Both the position numbers and the translations under genes were made by a program. Of a DNA stretch of 64,000 nt, positions 1 to 11,245 are shown piece after piece. The DNA comes from Mesorhizobium carmichaelinearum (GTDB lineage Bacteria > Pseudomonadota > Alphaproteobacteria > Rhizobiales > Rhizobiaceae). Within the stretch, counting starts at the first letter, position 1, and every line of letters starts with the position of its first letter. The notes under the pieces are model-generated. The model was given only the letters and a program-made list of their open reading frames with translations. It did not search any database and was not told the DNA's origin. The DNA lies in the NCBI RefSeq assembly GCF_900199455.1, contig NZ_FZQR01000001.1, positions 434,001 to 498,000 of the forward strand, written 5' to 3'.

Positions 1-270
1 GACCGACGCGAAGGTGAGGCCCGAAAGCATCGCCTTGCCGACCCAGGCGAGTTTTTGCGATGCGGAGGCACTTTCCGTGCGCACGTCGATGGCGCCCAGC
101 ACCACGGTGTTTTCAGGGTCAGCCGCGGCTTTCCCGGGCCATGTGAAGCCGACAACCGTGACGCGCGCGCCGGCGCGCCGCAAAGCGGCGATGATCGCAG
201 CATTGGCGATCTCGTAGCCCGAGGCGAGAGCGCCGTCGGGCACGATCGATGTGGCGAACAGCAGATGCAT
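1..270 (-). CDS. Glycosyltransferase family 4-type protein, N-terminal fragment
   Basis: The reverse strand is open from an ATG at 270 to the window edge, giving about 90 residues with no stop. It begins MHLLFATSIVPDGALASGYE and continues into an ALRRAGARVTVVGF segment. This is the usual first beta-strand, helix and second strand of the N-terminal Rossmann half of GT-B glycosyltransferases. A GGTGAG ribosome-binding site lies just before the ATG. The gene is divergent from a GT2 gene and an O-antigen-ligase-like gene, so a role in exopolysaccharide assembly in the cytoplasm is likely. The catalytic C-terminal half lies outside the window, so family 4 is an inference from the N-terminus and context. 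Confidence 0.6.
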   Translation of the reverse strand, partial: MHLLFATSIVPDGALASGYEIANAAIIAALRRAGARVTVVGFTWPGKAAADPENTVVLGAIDVRTESASASQKLAWVGKAMLSGLTFASV

Positions 271-442
271 CTCACCTATCCTGTGGTGTAGCCGGTAGCA
301 AAGCGCGGTGAACCCTTGATTAAGCGAGTACAATCAACGGCCGAAAAGCCCCTGCCTGACGGGCCTCTCCGCGCAAGGTGATTAACGAAACCTTATCATC
401 GTGGTGCTACCAGAGCGCGACTCACCATGTGGCTGGACTCGG

Positions 443-1441
443 ATGATCCCTTTGCCATCGGATGGTTCGGTATCGATCGCTGGACGGTCTCCCCGGCTTA
501 ACGTGGAGGCAGTCGAAGCGGTCGTCACCTTGCCGACCTTCAAGCGGCCCGAACAGGTGCTGGAAACGCTGGCGTCACTGCGCGCGCAGCTGACCGGCAG
601 GCGCTTTGCCGTCATCATCATGGAGAACGAAGCCGAGGCGCGGGAAGGCGCCAAGGCGGCGCTGCCGCTGTTCGAGCGCGGCGAGATGCCCGGCATGGTC
701 ATCATCGCGCATGAGCGCGGCAATTGCAGCGCCTACAATGCCGGCTGGCAGACGGCGATCCTGCACTTCCCGAACTTCAGGCATCTGCTGGTCATCGACG
801 ATGACGAGATCGCCGATCCGCACTGGCTGGAACGCATGTGCGCGGCTGCCGAAACGCTCGGCGCCGATATTGTCGGCGGCCCGCAGGTGCCCGTCTTTGC
901 CGACCCCGCCCATGCGAAATGGGCCGAGCACCCTGTCTTTGCTCCGCCCTACCGGGAGACAGGACGCGTGCCGGCGCTCTATTCATCCGGCAATCTCCTG
1001 GTCGGGCGCAACGTGCTGATCGCCATGGGGCCGCCCTTCCTCGATCTCAGGTTCAACTTCATGGGCGGCGGTGACTCCGACTTTCTCAGCCGATCGGCGC
1101 AGAGAGGCTTTGTGCTGGGCTGGTGCGCCGAGGCCAAGGTGCGCGAAACCGTTCCGGCGCGGCGTGTCGAGGCCGACTGGATCCGGGCCCGCAGCCTGCG
1201 CAACGGCGTCATCTCGACACTGGTCGAGAAGAAGAAACGCGCCGGCACGCCACTGGCAGGCGCCAAGGTGTTGGCGAAGAGCCTGGCGCTGCTGGCCGCC
1301 TCGCCGTTTCGTGGCCTGGTCCGGCTGGCGCGGACAGGATCGCCGGCGATCGCCATCTATCCCATCCATGTGGCGCTCGGCCGCGTGCTGGCCGGATTCG
1401 GATATGCCAATGAGCAGTATCGCCAGCCCGAGAAAAACTGA
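443..1441 (+). CDS. Glycosyltransferase family 2
   Basis: This is a probable cytoplasmic GT-A sugar transferase that adds a sugar from a nucleotide donor to a lipid-linked exopolysaccharide intermediate. The fold starts with AVVTLPTFKRPEQVLETLASL, typical of GT2 proteins. An acidic LLVIDDDEIADP segment supplies the DXD-type metal/nucleotide site about 110 residues in, and a GGGDSDFLSR segment follows, fitting the ED-type catalytic region. The start is uncertain. ATG 443 is used here, but GTG 401 and GTG 503 are in frame and none has a convincing ribosome-binding site. The next gene begins inside its last codons, so the two are translationally coupled. Donor and acceptor cannot be read from the sequence. 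Confidence 0.75.
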   Translation: MIPLPSDGSVSIAGRSPRLNVEAVEAVVTLPTFKRPEQVLETLASLRAQLTGRRFAVIIMENEAEAREGAKAALPLFERGEMPGMVIIAHERGNCSAYNAGWQTAILHFPNFRHLLVIDDDEIADPHWLERMCAAAETLGADIVGGPQVPVFADPAHAKWAEHPVFAPPYRETGRVPALYSSGNLLVGRNVLIAMGPPFLDLRFNFMGGGDSDFLSRSAQRGFVLGWCAEAKVRETVPARRVEADWIRARSLRNGVISTLVEKKKRAGTPLAGAKVLAKSLALLAASPFRGLVRLARTGSPAIAIYPIHVALGRVLAGFGYANEQYRQPEKN

Positions 1442-2738
1442 GCGCGCGCCGCTCAGCGACGCTTTCACGCGCGACGGCGTGGCGACCGCGATCGCCGCAC
1501 TGCTGTTCACCGTCATCATGGTGTCCTTCCGCCCGTTCCAGCCGGCCGGCGCCGAACTCACCGGCGACGGCGGCGACATCGTCAACCAGCTCGGCTTCGG
1601 TTCGCTCGGCGCCGTTTCGATCTTCTCGTTGATGGCCTTTGCGGATCCGCGCATCGTGCGCTCGCTGCTCAGCCCGTCCTGGGTGCTGATGCTGGGCTTC
1701 TTCTTCCTGTCGGTGGTGCTGGCGACCGACCCGCCCTCGGCGATGCGCGCCGCGTCCTTCACCATGATCGGCATCCTGACGATGGCGACGATCCTGGCGT
1801 TGCCGCGCGATGCCGAGTCCTTCTCGAAGGTCATCATCTTCACCGCCGTGGTGGTCATGGGGCTTTCCTATCTCGGCCTCATCGTCTTTCCGCACGAGGC
1901 GATGCACACGGCCGATTCGCAGGAGCCCGAGCATGCCGGCCTGTGGCGCGGCGTGTTCACCCACAAGAACATCGCCGGCCCGATCATGGCCTGCTTCAGT
2001 TTCGCCGGCCTCTATCTCTACCGGCGCGGACAACGCTGGTGGGGCGCGGGCATCTTCTGCGCGGCAATGATCTTCATGCTGCACACCGGTTCCAAGACCA
2101 CCGCCGGCCTGGTGCCGTTCTCGATCCTGATCGTGGTGCTGCCGAGCCTGATGGGCATGCGGCTCGGCACGCCGATCCTGTTTGCGCTGGCGATCATCGC
2201 CACGGCGGTCGGCACGCTGGGCATCGTCTTCCTGCCGCCGGTGAAACATCTGGCGGCGATCTATTTCCCCGACATGACCTATACCGGCCGCACGACGCTG
2301 TGGGAGTTCGCCGGCTCGATGCTGGCGAAGAAGCCATGGACCGGCTACGGCTATGAAAGCTTCTGGGGTACGCCGCTGCTGCTCAACCAGGACCAGCCCT
2401 TCGACCGGCCCTGGGATATCAGGACCATCGTGCATGGCCATGACGGCTATCTCGACATCGCCGTACTGATGGGCATCCCCGCCCTTTGCGTGGCGGTCTA
2501 CACCTTCCTCGTCGCGCCGTTGCGCGACTACATGCGCATTCCACTGCGCAGGGAAAACATCTTTCTCGGCGACTTCTTCATGATGGTGGTGCTGTTCACC
2601 GCGCTCAACGCTTTCCTCGAAAGCTTCTTCTTCCATCGCGGCGATCCGGTCTGGCTGTTCTTCGTGCTTGGCGTGCTTGGCCTGAGGCGAGTGTCGCTGC
2701 GGCCGATCGCGGTGCGGAGCCCTCCCCGTCTGTCCTGA
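1410..2738 (+). CDS. O-antigen ligase / ExoQ-like polysaccharide polymerase family membrane protein
   Basis: This is an integral inner-membrane protein of about 442 residues with ten or more hydrophobic segments, of the Wzy/WaaL/ExoQ type (Wzy_C superfamily). Such proteins polymerise or ligate lipid-linked oligosaccharide units on the periplasmic face. The large periplasmic loop shows the usual HKNIAGP segment and a later TGRTTLWEFAGSML and GYGYESFW region, both characteristic of ExoQ-type proteins. The frame is open upstream inside the GT2 gene. ATG 1404 and ATG 1410 are the sensible starts, overlapping the GT2 end by about 30 nt and implying translational coupling. With the GT2 and the divergent GT4 fragment it forms the edge of an exopolysaccharide cluster. 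Polymerase versus ligase cannot be decided from sequence alone. Confidence 0.75.
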   Translation: MSSIASPRKTERAPLSDAFTRDGVATAIAALLFTVIMVSFRPFQPAGAELTGDGGDIVNQLGFGSLGAVSIFSLMAFADPRIVRSLLSPSWVLMLGFFFLSVVLATDPPSAMRAASFTMIGILTMATILALPRDAESFSKVIIFTAVVVMGLSYLGLIVFPHEAMHTADSQEPEHAGLWRGVFTHKNIAGPIMACFSFAGLYLYRRGQRWWGAGIFCAAMIFMLHTGSKTTAGLVPFSILIVVLPSLMGMRLGTPILFALAIIATAVGTLGIVFLPPVKHLAAIYFPDMTYTGRTTLWEFAGSMLAKKPWTGYGYESFWGTPLLLNQDQPFDRPWDIRTIVHGHDGYLDIAVLMGIPALCVAVYTFLVAPLRDYMRIPLRRENIFLGDFFMMVVLFTALNAFLESFFFHRGDPVWLFFVLGVLGLRRVSLRPIAVRSPPRLS

Positions 2739-2798
2739 CAGGGCTTCCCCAGAGAACCGCGAGCGTCTATGTCAGGGCTTTCCTTCGGAGGGCTTTCA

Positions 2799-3614
2799 AT
2801 GACGATCAGGCTTGTTCTCGCCGGCTGCGGCAATATGGGTTACGCCATGCTCTCGGGCTGGCTGAAATCCGGCAAGCTTGCGCCATCGGCGGTTTTCGTG
2901 GTCGAGCCCAATGCCGATCTGCGCCAGCGCGCTGCAACGCTTGGCTGCGGCACAGCCGCGGATGCCAGTGAGATACCAGCCGATGCGGTGCCCGACCTCG
3001 TTGTCATCGCGGTGAAACCGCAGGTGATCCGCGACGTCACCGCCGCCTACAAGCGTTTCGGCGACGGGCGCACCACCTTCGTCAGCATCGCCGCCGGCAC
3101 GCCGGTCGCCACTTTCGAAGACATCCTCGGCAACCGCGCGCCGATCGCGCGCTGCATGCCCAACACGCCCGCTGCCATCGGCAAGGGCATGATGGTGGTG
3201 TTTTCCAACCCGCTCGTCTCGGATGATACCAAGCGCTTTGTCGCCGACCTGCTGTCGGCGAGCGGTGAAGTGGCCACCATCGACGACGAAGGCCTGATGG
3301 ATGCCGTGACCGCCGTGTCGGGATCGGGGCCGGCCTATATCTTCCACTTCATCGAAGCGCTGACGGTCGCCGCCGAGAAGGCTGGCCTGCCGGCGGCGAC
3401 CGCTAGGCTGCTCGCCATGCAGACCGTCTATGGCGCCGCCTCGCTCGCCGCCGAAAGCCGGGAGGACCCGGGCGTGCTGCGCCAACAGGTGACCAGCCCC
3501 AACGGCACGACGGCAGCGGCGCTTGGCGTGCTGATGGGCGAGGACCGGCTGACCAATCTGCTGACGCAGGCAGTCGAGGCGGCGCGATTGCGGTCGATCG
3601 AACTGGGGAAATAG
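2799..3614 (+). CDS. proC: Pyrroline-5-carboxylate reductase
   Basis: This enzyme catalyses the last step of proline synthesis, NAD(P)H-dependent reduction of pyrroline-5-carboxylate to proline, in the cytoplasm. The 271 residues match the family length. The N-terminus has the dinucleotide-binding glycine pattern GCGNMGYAM. The ProC signatures VSIAAGTP, RCMPNTPAAIGKG and the C-terminal AVSGSGPAYIFHFIEAL and QVTSPNGTT are all present. The start at 2799 is preferred over an in-frame ATG at 2769 because GGAGG sits 8 nt before it. It follows the polysaccharide genes at a short distance and converges on the VapBC pair with only 12 nt between stops. Confidence 0.95.
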   Translation: MTIRLVLAGCGNMGYAMLSGWLKSGKLAPSAVFVVEPNADLRQRAATLGCGTAADASEIPADAVPDLVVIAVKPQVIRDVTAAYKRFGDGRTTFVSIAAGTPVATFEDILGNRAPIARCMPNTPAAIGKGMMVVFSNPLVSDDTKRFVADLLSASGEVATIDDEGLMDAVTAVSGSGPAYIFHFIEALTVAAEKAGLPAATARLLAMQTVYGAASLAAESREDPGVLRQQVTSPNGTTAAALGVLMGEDRLTNLLTQAVEAARLRSIELGK

Positions 3615-3626
3615 AGCAGACGGTCG

Positions 3627-4019
3627 CTAAGCGAGATCGGTGTGCGAAAAGTCGTTGCCTTTGTAAAGCAAAACAGAGCCGTGGCTCTTTGCGCAAGCAT
3701 AGGACAGGCAATCGGCAAGATTGAGTTGCGCGGGGTGTCCACGCCCCTTTCCGTAGGCTGAAAAGGCCTGGATCGCGAGCTTGGCGTCGCCGGCGACGAT
3801 CGGCACGATTTCGATTTCAGCCTCGCGTAGAAACGCCTCTATCGCCGCTTCCGCGACAACCGGCTCGACAGCTAGCATGGTGGAAAGCCGCATCGCTGCT
3901 TCGAGCACCACCAGAACGGAAGTGATCTTGCGAGGTGCTGCCGCGATGCGGTTGCTCCACTCGCCGGCATCCTCTTCTCCCGAAAGAACTGCGACGACCA
4001 CGGAGGTGTCGACGAACAT
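3627..4019 (-). CDS. vapC: VapC-family PIN-domain toxin ribonuclease
   Basis: This 130-residue PIN-domain protein is the probable toxin of a type II toxin-antitoxin pair, a Mg2+-dependent endoribonuclease. MFVDTSVVVAVL gives the first conserved Asp, LEAAMRL the conserved Glu, and NLADCLSYACAK the second and third acidic positions of the PIN site. The start at ATG 4019 overlaps the antitoxin stop codon by one base (TGATG), the usual translational coupling of vapBC operons. An in-frame ATG at 4034 lies inside the antitoxin and has no better ribosome-binding site. The target RNA is unknown; VapC toxins often cut initiator tRNA or the rRNA sarcin-ricin loop. Confidence 0.88.
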   Translation of the reverse strand: MFVDTSVVVAVLSGEEDAGEWSNRIAAAPRKITSVLVVLEAAMRLSTMLAVEPVVAEAAIEAFLREAEIEIVPIVAGDAKLAIQAFSAYGKGRGHPAQLNLADCLSYACAKSHGSVLLYKGNDFSHTDLA

Positions 4020-4261
4020 CAGGGATGTCCCCACATGTCGTCGATCTCGTCCTTGCTTACAGGCCGGCCGCCGTGGCCAGCTTTGGCCTTCAAATCCTCG
4101 GCGATGGCAGCAAGCCGCTCCGCCAGGGGAATGCGTCCGCTTTCCCGCTTCAATTCGGATTCAAGCGCTTCGATGACCGCCTCGGTCATGGAAATCTTGC
4201 GCTTGGCGGCGAGCCGTCGTGCCAGTTCACGCGCGCGCGGATCCCTGATCTGGAGATTCAT
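4019..4261 (-). CDS. vapB: VapB-family antitoxin (PSK / Rv0623-like)
   Basis: This short protein of about 80 residues precedes vapC and is its probable antitoxin. It starts MNLQIRDPRARELARRLAAK and continues ISMTEAVIEALESELKR. That is the pattern of the PSK/VapB transcription-factor-type antitoxins, whose N-terminal ribbon-helix-helix-like part binds DNA and whose tail occupies the toxin's active site. ATG 4261 starts the conserved domain directly; an in-frame ATG at 4303 would add a 14-residue extension with no support. The pair probably represses its own promoter, which must lie between 4262 and 4327. Confidence 0.85.
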   Translation of the reverse strand: MNLQIRDPRARELARRLAAKRKISMTEAVIEALESELKRESGRIPLAERLAAIAEDLKAKAGHGGRPVSKDEIDDMWGHP

Positions 4262-4327
4262 TGGTCGATCCTCAGCGACATCTGTCACTACAACATAGTG
4301 CATTTGTCATGACGTCGCCATAGCGAC

Positions 4328-5656
4328 CTATTTTCCGTACAGCATCTCGTCCTGCAGCCGGCGCAAGGCGAACAGCCTCGTCGTCGGGTCGGGCGCGGCA
4401 TTGTCGGCGGTCAGCAATTCGCCTTTCCTGACAGGTTTCAGCACTTTGCCACCCTCGAGCAGGCCGACGGGCACCGCGCGCTGGGCACGGGCCTCTTCGA
4501 CCGTCATCGTCCAAGAGCGGTTGCAGGTCTCGCCGATCGCATCGAAAATCTCGCCGGCAGCCAGATCCCGCTTGGCGACCGCGCAGACCTCGGCCACCGG
4601 CCGTGGCAGTGGCACCATGTCGGGCTTGCCGGACAGCACGATGCGGGCGGCGGTGAGCGGTACTTCCAGCGAGGTCAAATGATAGGGCCGGAACAGGCTG
4701 TAATAGGGGCCGTGGCCGATATGCAGATCGTCCATGCGCTCGATGATGCGCGGATGCGTGGCCTCGACGATGACGAAGACACCGGGCGCCACACCCTTGC
4801 CGATGGTGTAGTCGACAACGCCCTTTTTCAACAACAGCCCGCCATCCTCGCGTGGGATCAGCACCTTGACGAGGTCGTCGCGGTCGGCTTTCGGGCCATG
4901 CATGCCGGGCACGTCGGGGACCAGGCCGGTGGCGTTGGCGATGGCGCACATCTCGACCATGGTTTTCGAGCCGTCGACAAACTCGACCAGCATGCGCGGG
5001 TTCATGTTGCGGCGGATCGCTTCCTCGCGATAATCGTCGGGCATGGCGTCGTGGTTCAGCGGATTGTTCTTGCCCTTCCCGGCCGAGACGATGGTCAGGC
5101 CGAGCGCGGAGGCGAACTCGATCAGCTCCATGCAGCTCGACGGCTCGTCGCCGGCGCCGACCGAATAGACGACGCCGAGCCGGTCGGCCTGCTGCTTGAG
5201 ATAACAGCCGATGGTGACGTCGGCCTCGACATTCATCATCACCAGATGCTTGCCATGCTCCATCGCCATCAGGTCGAAATCGGCGGCGACGCCCGGTTTT
5301 CCGGTGGCGTCGATGACGACGTCGATCAATGGATTGGTGACCAGCATCTCATTGGAAGTGATGGCGATCTTTCCGGCCTCGATGGCCGCGGTGACTTTCG
5401 ATGCCGCGTCGGCTTCGATCGCCATCGCCTCGTCGCCATAGGCGATGCGGATGGCGTCACGCGCAGTGTGCGGACGTCGGGTGGAGACGGCGCAAACCGA
5501 AATGCCGGGCATCAGCATGCCTTGCGTGACCAGGTCGGTGCCCATCTCACCCGAACCGATGACGCCGATGCGCACCGGGCGGCCTTCGGCGGCACGGCTG
5601 GCGAGATCGCGGGCAAGGCCGGTCAAGGCGACATTGGTCATGCAGGAGATGTCCAT
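4328..5656 (-). CDS. Homoserine dehydrogenase-like NAD(P)-binding oxidoreductase with C-terminal SAF domain (COG4091 type)
   Basis: This 442-residue protein resembles the COG4091 group of predicted homoserine dehydrogenases. The Rossmann site RIGVIGSGEMGTDLV is near residue 29. DVVIDATGKPG, then MNVEADVTIG and SVGAGDEPS, mark the central oxidoreductase region. The C-terminal part (about residues 350-430), with RDLAAGEIFDAIG and VRKGELLTADNAA, matches a SAF domain as in sialate-synthase and altronate-dehydratase proteins. The start is supported by AGGAA just before ATG 5656. It follows the multicopper oxidase gene at 70 nt on the same strand. Members act on four-carbon or branched-sugar intermediates or homoserine-like substrates, but the substrate here cannot be read from the sequence. 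Confidence 0.7.
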   Translation of the reverse strand: MDISCMTNVALTGLARDLASRAAEGRPVRIGVIGSGEMGTDLVTQGMLMPGISVCAVSTRRPHTARDAIRIAYGDEAMAIEADAASKVTAAIEAGKIAITSNEMLVTNPLIDVVIDATGKPGVAADFDLMAMEHGKHLVMMNVEADVTIGCYLKQQADRLGVVYSVGAGDEPSSCMELIEFASALGLTIVSAGKGKNNPLNHDAMPDDYREEAIRRNMNPRMLVEFVDGSKTMVEMCAIANATGLVPDVPGMHGPKADRDDLVKVLIPREDGGLLLKKGVVDYTIGKGVAPGVFVIVEATHPRIIERMDDLHIGHGPYYSLFRPYHLTSLEVPLTAARIVLSGKPDMVPLPRPVAEVCAVAKRDLAAGEIFDAIGETCNRSWTMTVEEARAQRAVPVGLLEGGKVLKPVRKGELLTADNAAPDPTTRLFALRRLQDEMLYGK

Positions 5657-5726
5657 GGTTCCTGATTTGGAGGCGGCATAGCAGGGAACCGCCCACTTTT
5701 GCCACCGAAACCGCTAAAACGCGGCT

Positions 5727-7121
5727 TCAGACCACTTTGACGTAGCTCGTCATGCCCGATTTCTGGTGCTCGATGATGTGGCAATGCAGCAGCCAGTCGC
5801 CGGGATTGTCGGCGACGAAGCCGAGGCTCACCTTCTCGTTGGGCTGGATGAGATAGGTGTCGGAAATCAACGGCTGCACCGGACGCGTCGAGGACGACAG
5901 CACCTTGAAGCTCATGCCGTGCAGATGCATCGGGTGCGATTGCGGTGTCAGGTTCTCCATGTCGATGACATAGCTCTTGCCGAGCTTCAGCTCGGCCAGC
6001 GGCGCGGTGGGATCGGATGTATCGCCTGGCCACGGCACCTTGTTGATGGCCCAGAAACTGTAGCCGAGCGAACCGCAGATGCCGTCGCTCGGGACGTTTT
6101 CCGCCGTGGCGCTGAGCGCCAGCGAAATATGCTGGGCGGCGGTGAGGTCCACGTCCGCCACCGGATTCACTTCCAGCGGTGCAACATCGCGAATGTCTCG
6201 CTTGAGCGAGCCGCCCGTCGCGCGCAGGGTCGCCAGGATTTTGGGCTTGGTCCCCCTGACGTCGCGCAGGCTCACCACCGCGCCCTCCTGGTCGGGCATG
6301 CGGATGGCGAGTTCCATGCGCTGGCCCGGTCCAAGCAGCAAGGCATCGGGCGAAAAACGCTCAGGCACCGGATTGCCGTCCAGCGCCATCACGGTCGCCT
6401 CGGCACCGTCGACGCGAAAGGCATAGATGCGGGTGACATCAGTGATGGCGACGCGCAGCCGCACCAGCCCACCGGCCGGCGCTTCATATTGCGGCTGGTC
6501 GAGCCAGTTGGCGGTGCGCACCGTGCCGTAGGTGCCGGTTCTCGCCGCATCGCGCGGCCGGAACTGGTCGATGAACTGGCCGTCGTCGCCAAGACGCCAG
6601 TCGCGCAGATTGAGGACGAATTCGGCGTCGAATTTCGGATCGTTCGGGTTCTCGACCACGATCACGCCGGTCAGGCCGTGGCCCATCTGCTCCAGCGTGT
6701 TGCAATGCGGGTGGTACCAGAAGGTGCCGGCATCCGGCGGGGTGAAGGCATAGTCGAAATGATCGCCGGTGTAGACGTAGGGCTGGACCAGGAAGGGCAC
6801 GCCATCCATCTTGTTGGGCACGCGAATGCCGTGCCAGTGGATGGTCGTCGGATCGTCGATGGCATTGACCAGGCGCGCGGCGAACGGCTCGCCCTTCTTC
6901 ATCCTCAGCACCGGCGGCATCCCGGCGTTGCCATAGGTCAGCACATTGTTGGTCGGGCCGACATCCATCAGCTTCGCCTGGATTTTGGCCGTCTGCAGCA
7001 CCACCGGTTCCGGACTGGCGGCGGCCCAGCTGCCAAGCCTGCCGATGGCCGAGAACCCGACCTCGCTGACGCCAGCGATGGCGGCAGTCTTCAAGAGCCT
7101 GCGGCGTGTAAGGACGGTCAT
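5727..7121 (-). CDS. Tat-exported multicopper oxidase
   Basis: This is a periplasmic copper enzyme that oxidises a substrate (cuprous ion, phenols or bilirubin-like compounds in relatives) while reducing O2 to water. The N-terminus has a twin-arginine motif, TRRRLLKTAAIAG, followed by a hydrophobic stretch, so export is folded via Tat. All four copper-binding clusters are intact: IHWHGIR, WYHPHCNTLEQMGHG, HPMHLHGMSF and the C-terminal HCHIIEHQKSGM. The last contains the type 1 Cys and its axial Met. Three cupredoxin domains fit in the 464 residues. No Met-rich insert of CueO type is visible, so copper detoxification is only one possibility. A GGAG site precedes ATG 7121. Confidence 0.9.
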   Translation of the reverse strand: MTVLTRRRLLKTAAIAGVSEVGFSAIGRLGSWAAASPEPVVLQTAKIQAKLMDVGPTNNVLTYGNAGMPPVLRMKKGEPFAARLVNAIDDPTTIHWHGIRVPNKMDGVPFLVQPYVYTGDHFDYAFTPPDAGTFWYHPHCNTLEQMGHGLTGVIVVENPNDPKFDAEFVLNLRDWRLGDDGQFIDQFRPRDAARTGTYGTVRTANWLDQPQYEAPAGGLVRLRVAITDVTRIYAFRVDGAEATVMALDGNPVPERFSPDALLLGPGQRMELAIRMPDQEGAVVSLRDVRGTKPKILATLRATGGSLKRDIRDVAPLEVNPVADVDLTAAQHISLALSATAENVPSDGICGSLGYSFWAINKVPWPGDTSDPTAPLAELKLGKSYVIDMENLTPQSHPMHLHGMSFKVLSSSTRPVQPLISDTYLIQPNEKVSLGFVADNPGDWLLHCHIIEHQKSGMTSYVKVV

Positions 7122-7259
7122 TCAAGCTCCAACTGCAAAGACGGCTGCCCAGTATCTATCGCCGCCTTGAACCATGAGCCAGCAATCCGTGCAAATGCCT
7201 GTGTGGGCACATCGTGTCTTGCCATGGCGGCAAGGATGAGACGACAGAGCCTCCCGCCG

Positions 7260-11069
<3,810 letters not shown>

Positions 11070-11103
11070 TTTCTATCCTTTGGGCGACAAGCCTACCCAT
11101 GTC

Positions 11104-11123
11104 ACATAAGGATATCTTTATGT
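11104..11123. promoter_or_regulatory. Operator-like palindrome upstream of metH (SahR-type candidate)
   Basis: The 20 bases acataaggatatctttatgt form an inverted repeat centred on GATATC with a single mismatched pair. It lies 35-54 nt upstream of the metH ATG on the minus strand, within promoter distance. Methionine-cycle genes of Proteobacteria are known to be controlled by SahR, an ArsR-type repressor that responds to S-adenosylhomocysteine, and AT-rich palindromes of this kind have been described for it. The palindrome is seen in the sequence. The link to SahR is from memory of the motif and is inferred. No sahR gene is in the window. Confidence 0.55.
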
Positions 11124-11245
11124 CAATATACGCCTCTCACCAAACGGTGTCACGCGCCATTGCAGATGCCAGAGCAACAAACGTCAAAAACGACCTTTGC
11201 CGGGGCGTCCTTTGCACGTCCAACCGGACACGCGGCACTCCTGTG

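Noticed and set aside
1209..2636. Minus-strand frame opposite the O-antigen-ligase-like gene
   Set aside because: Composition (His, Arg, Asp, Gln rich) is the mirror of a membrane protein coding strand, with no domain or ribosome-binding site.
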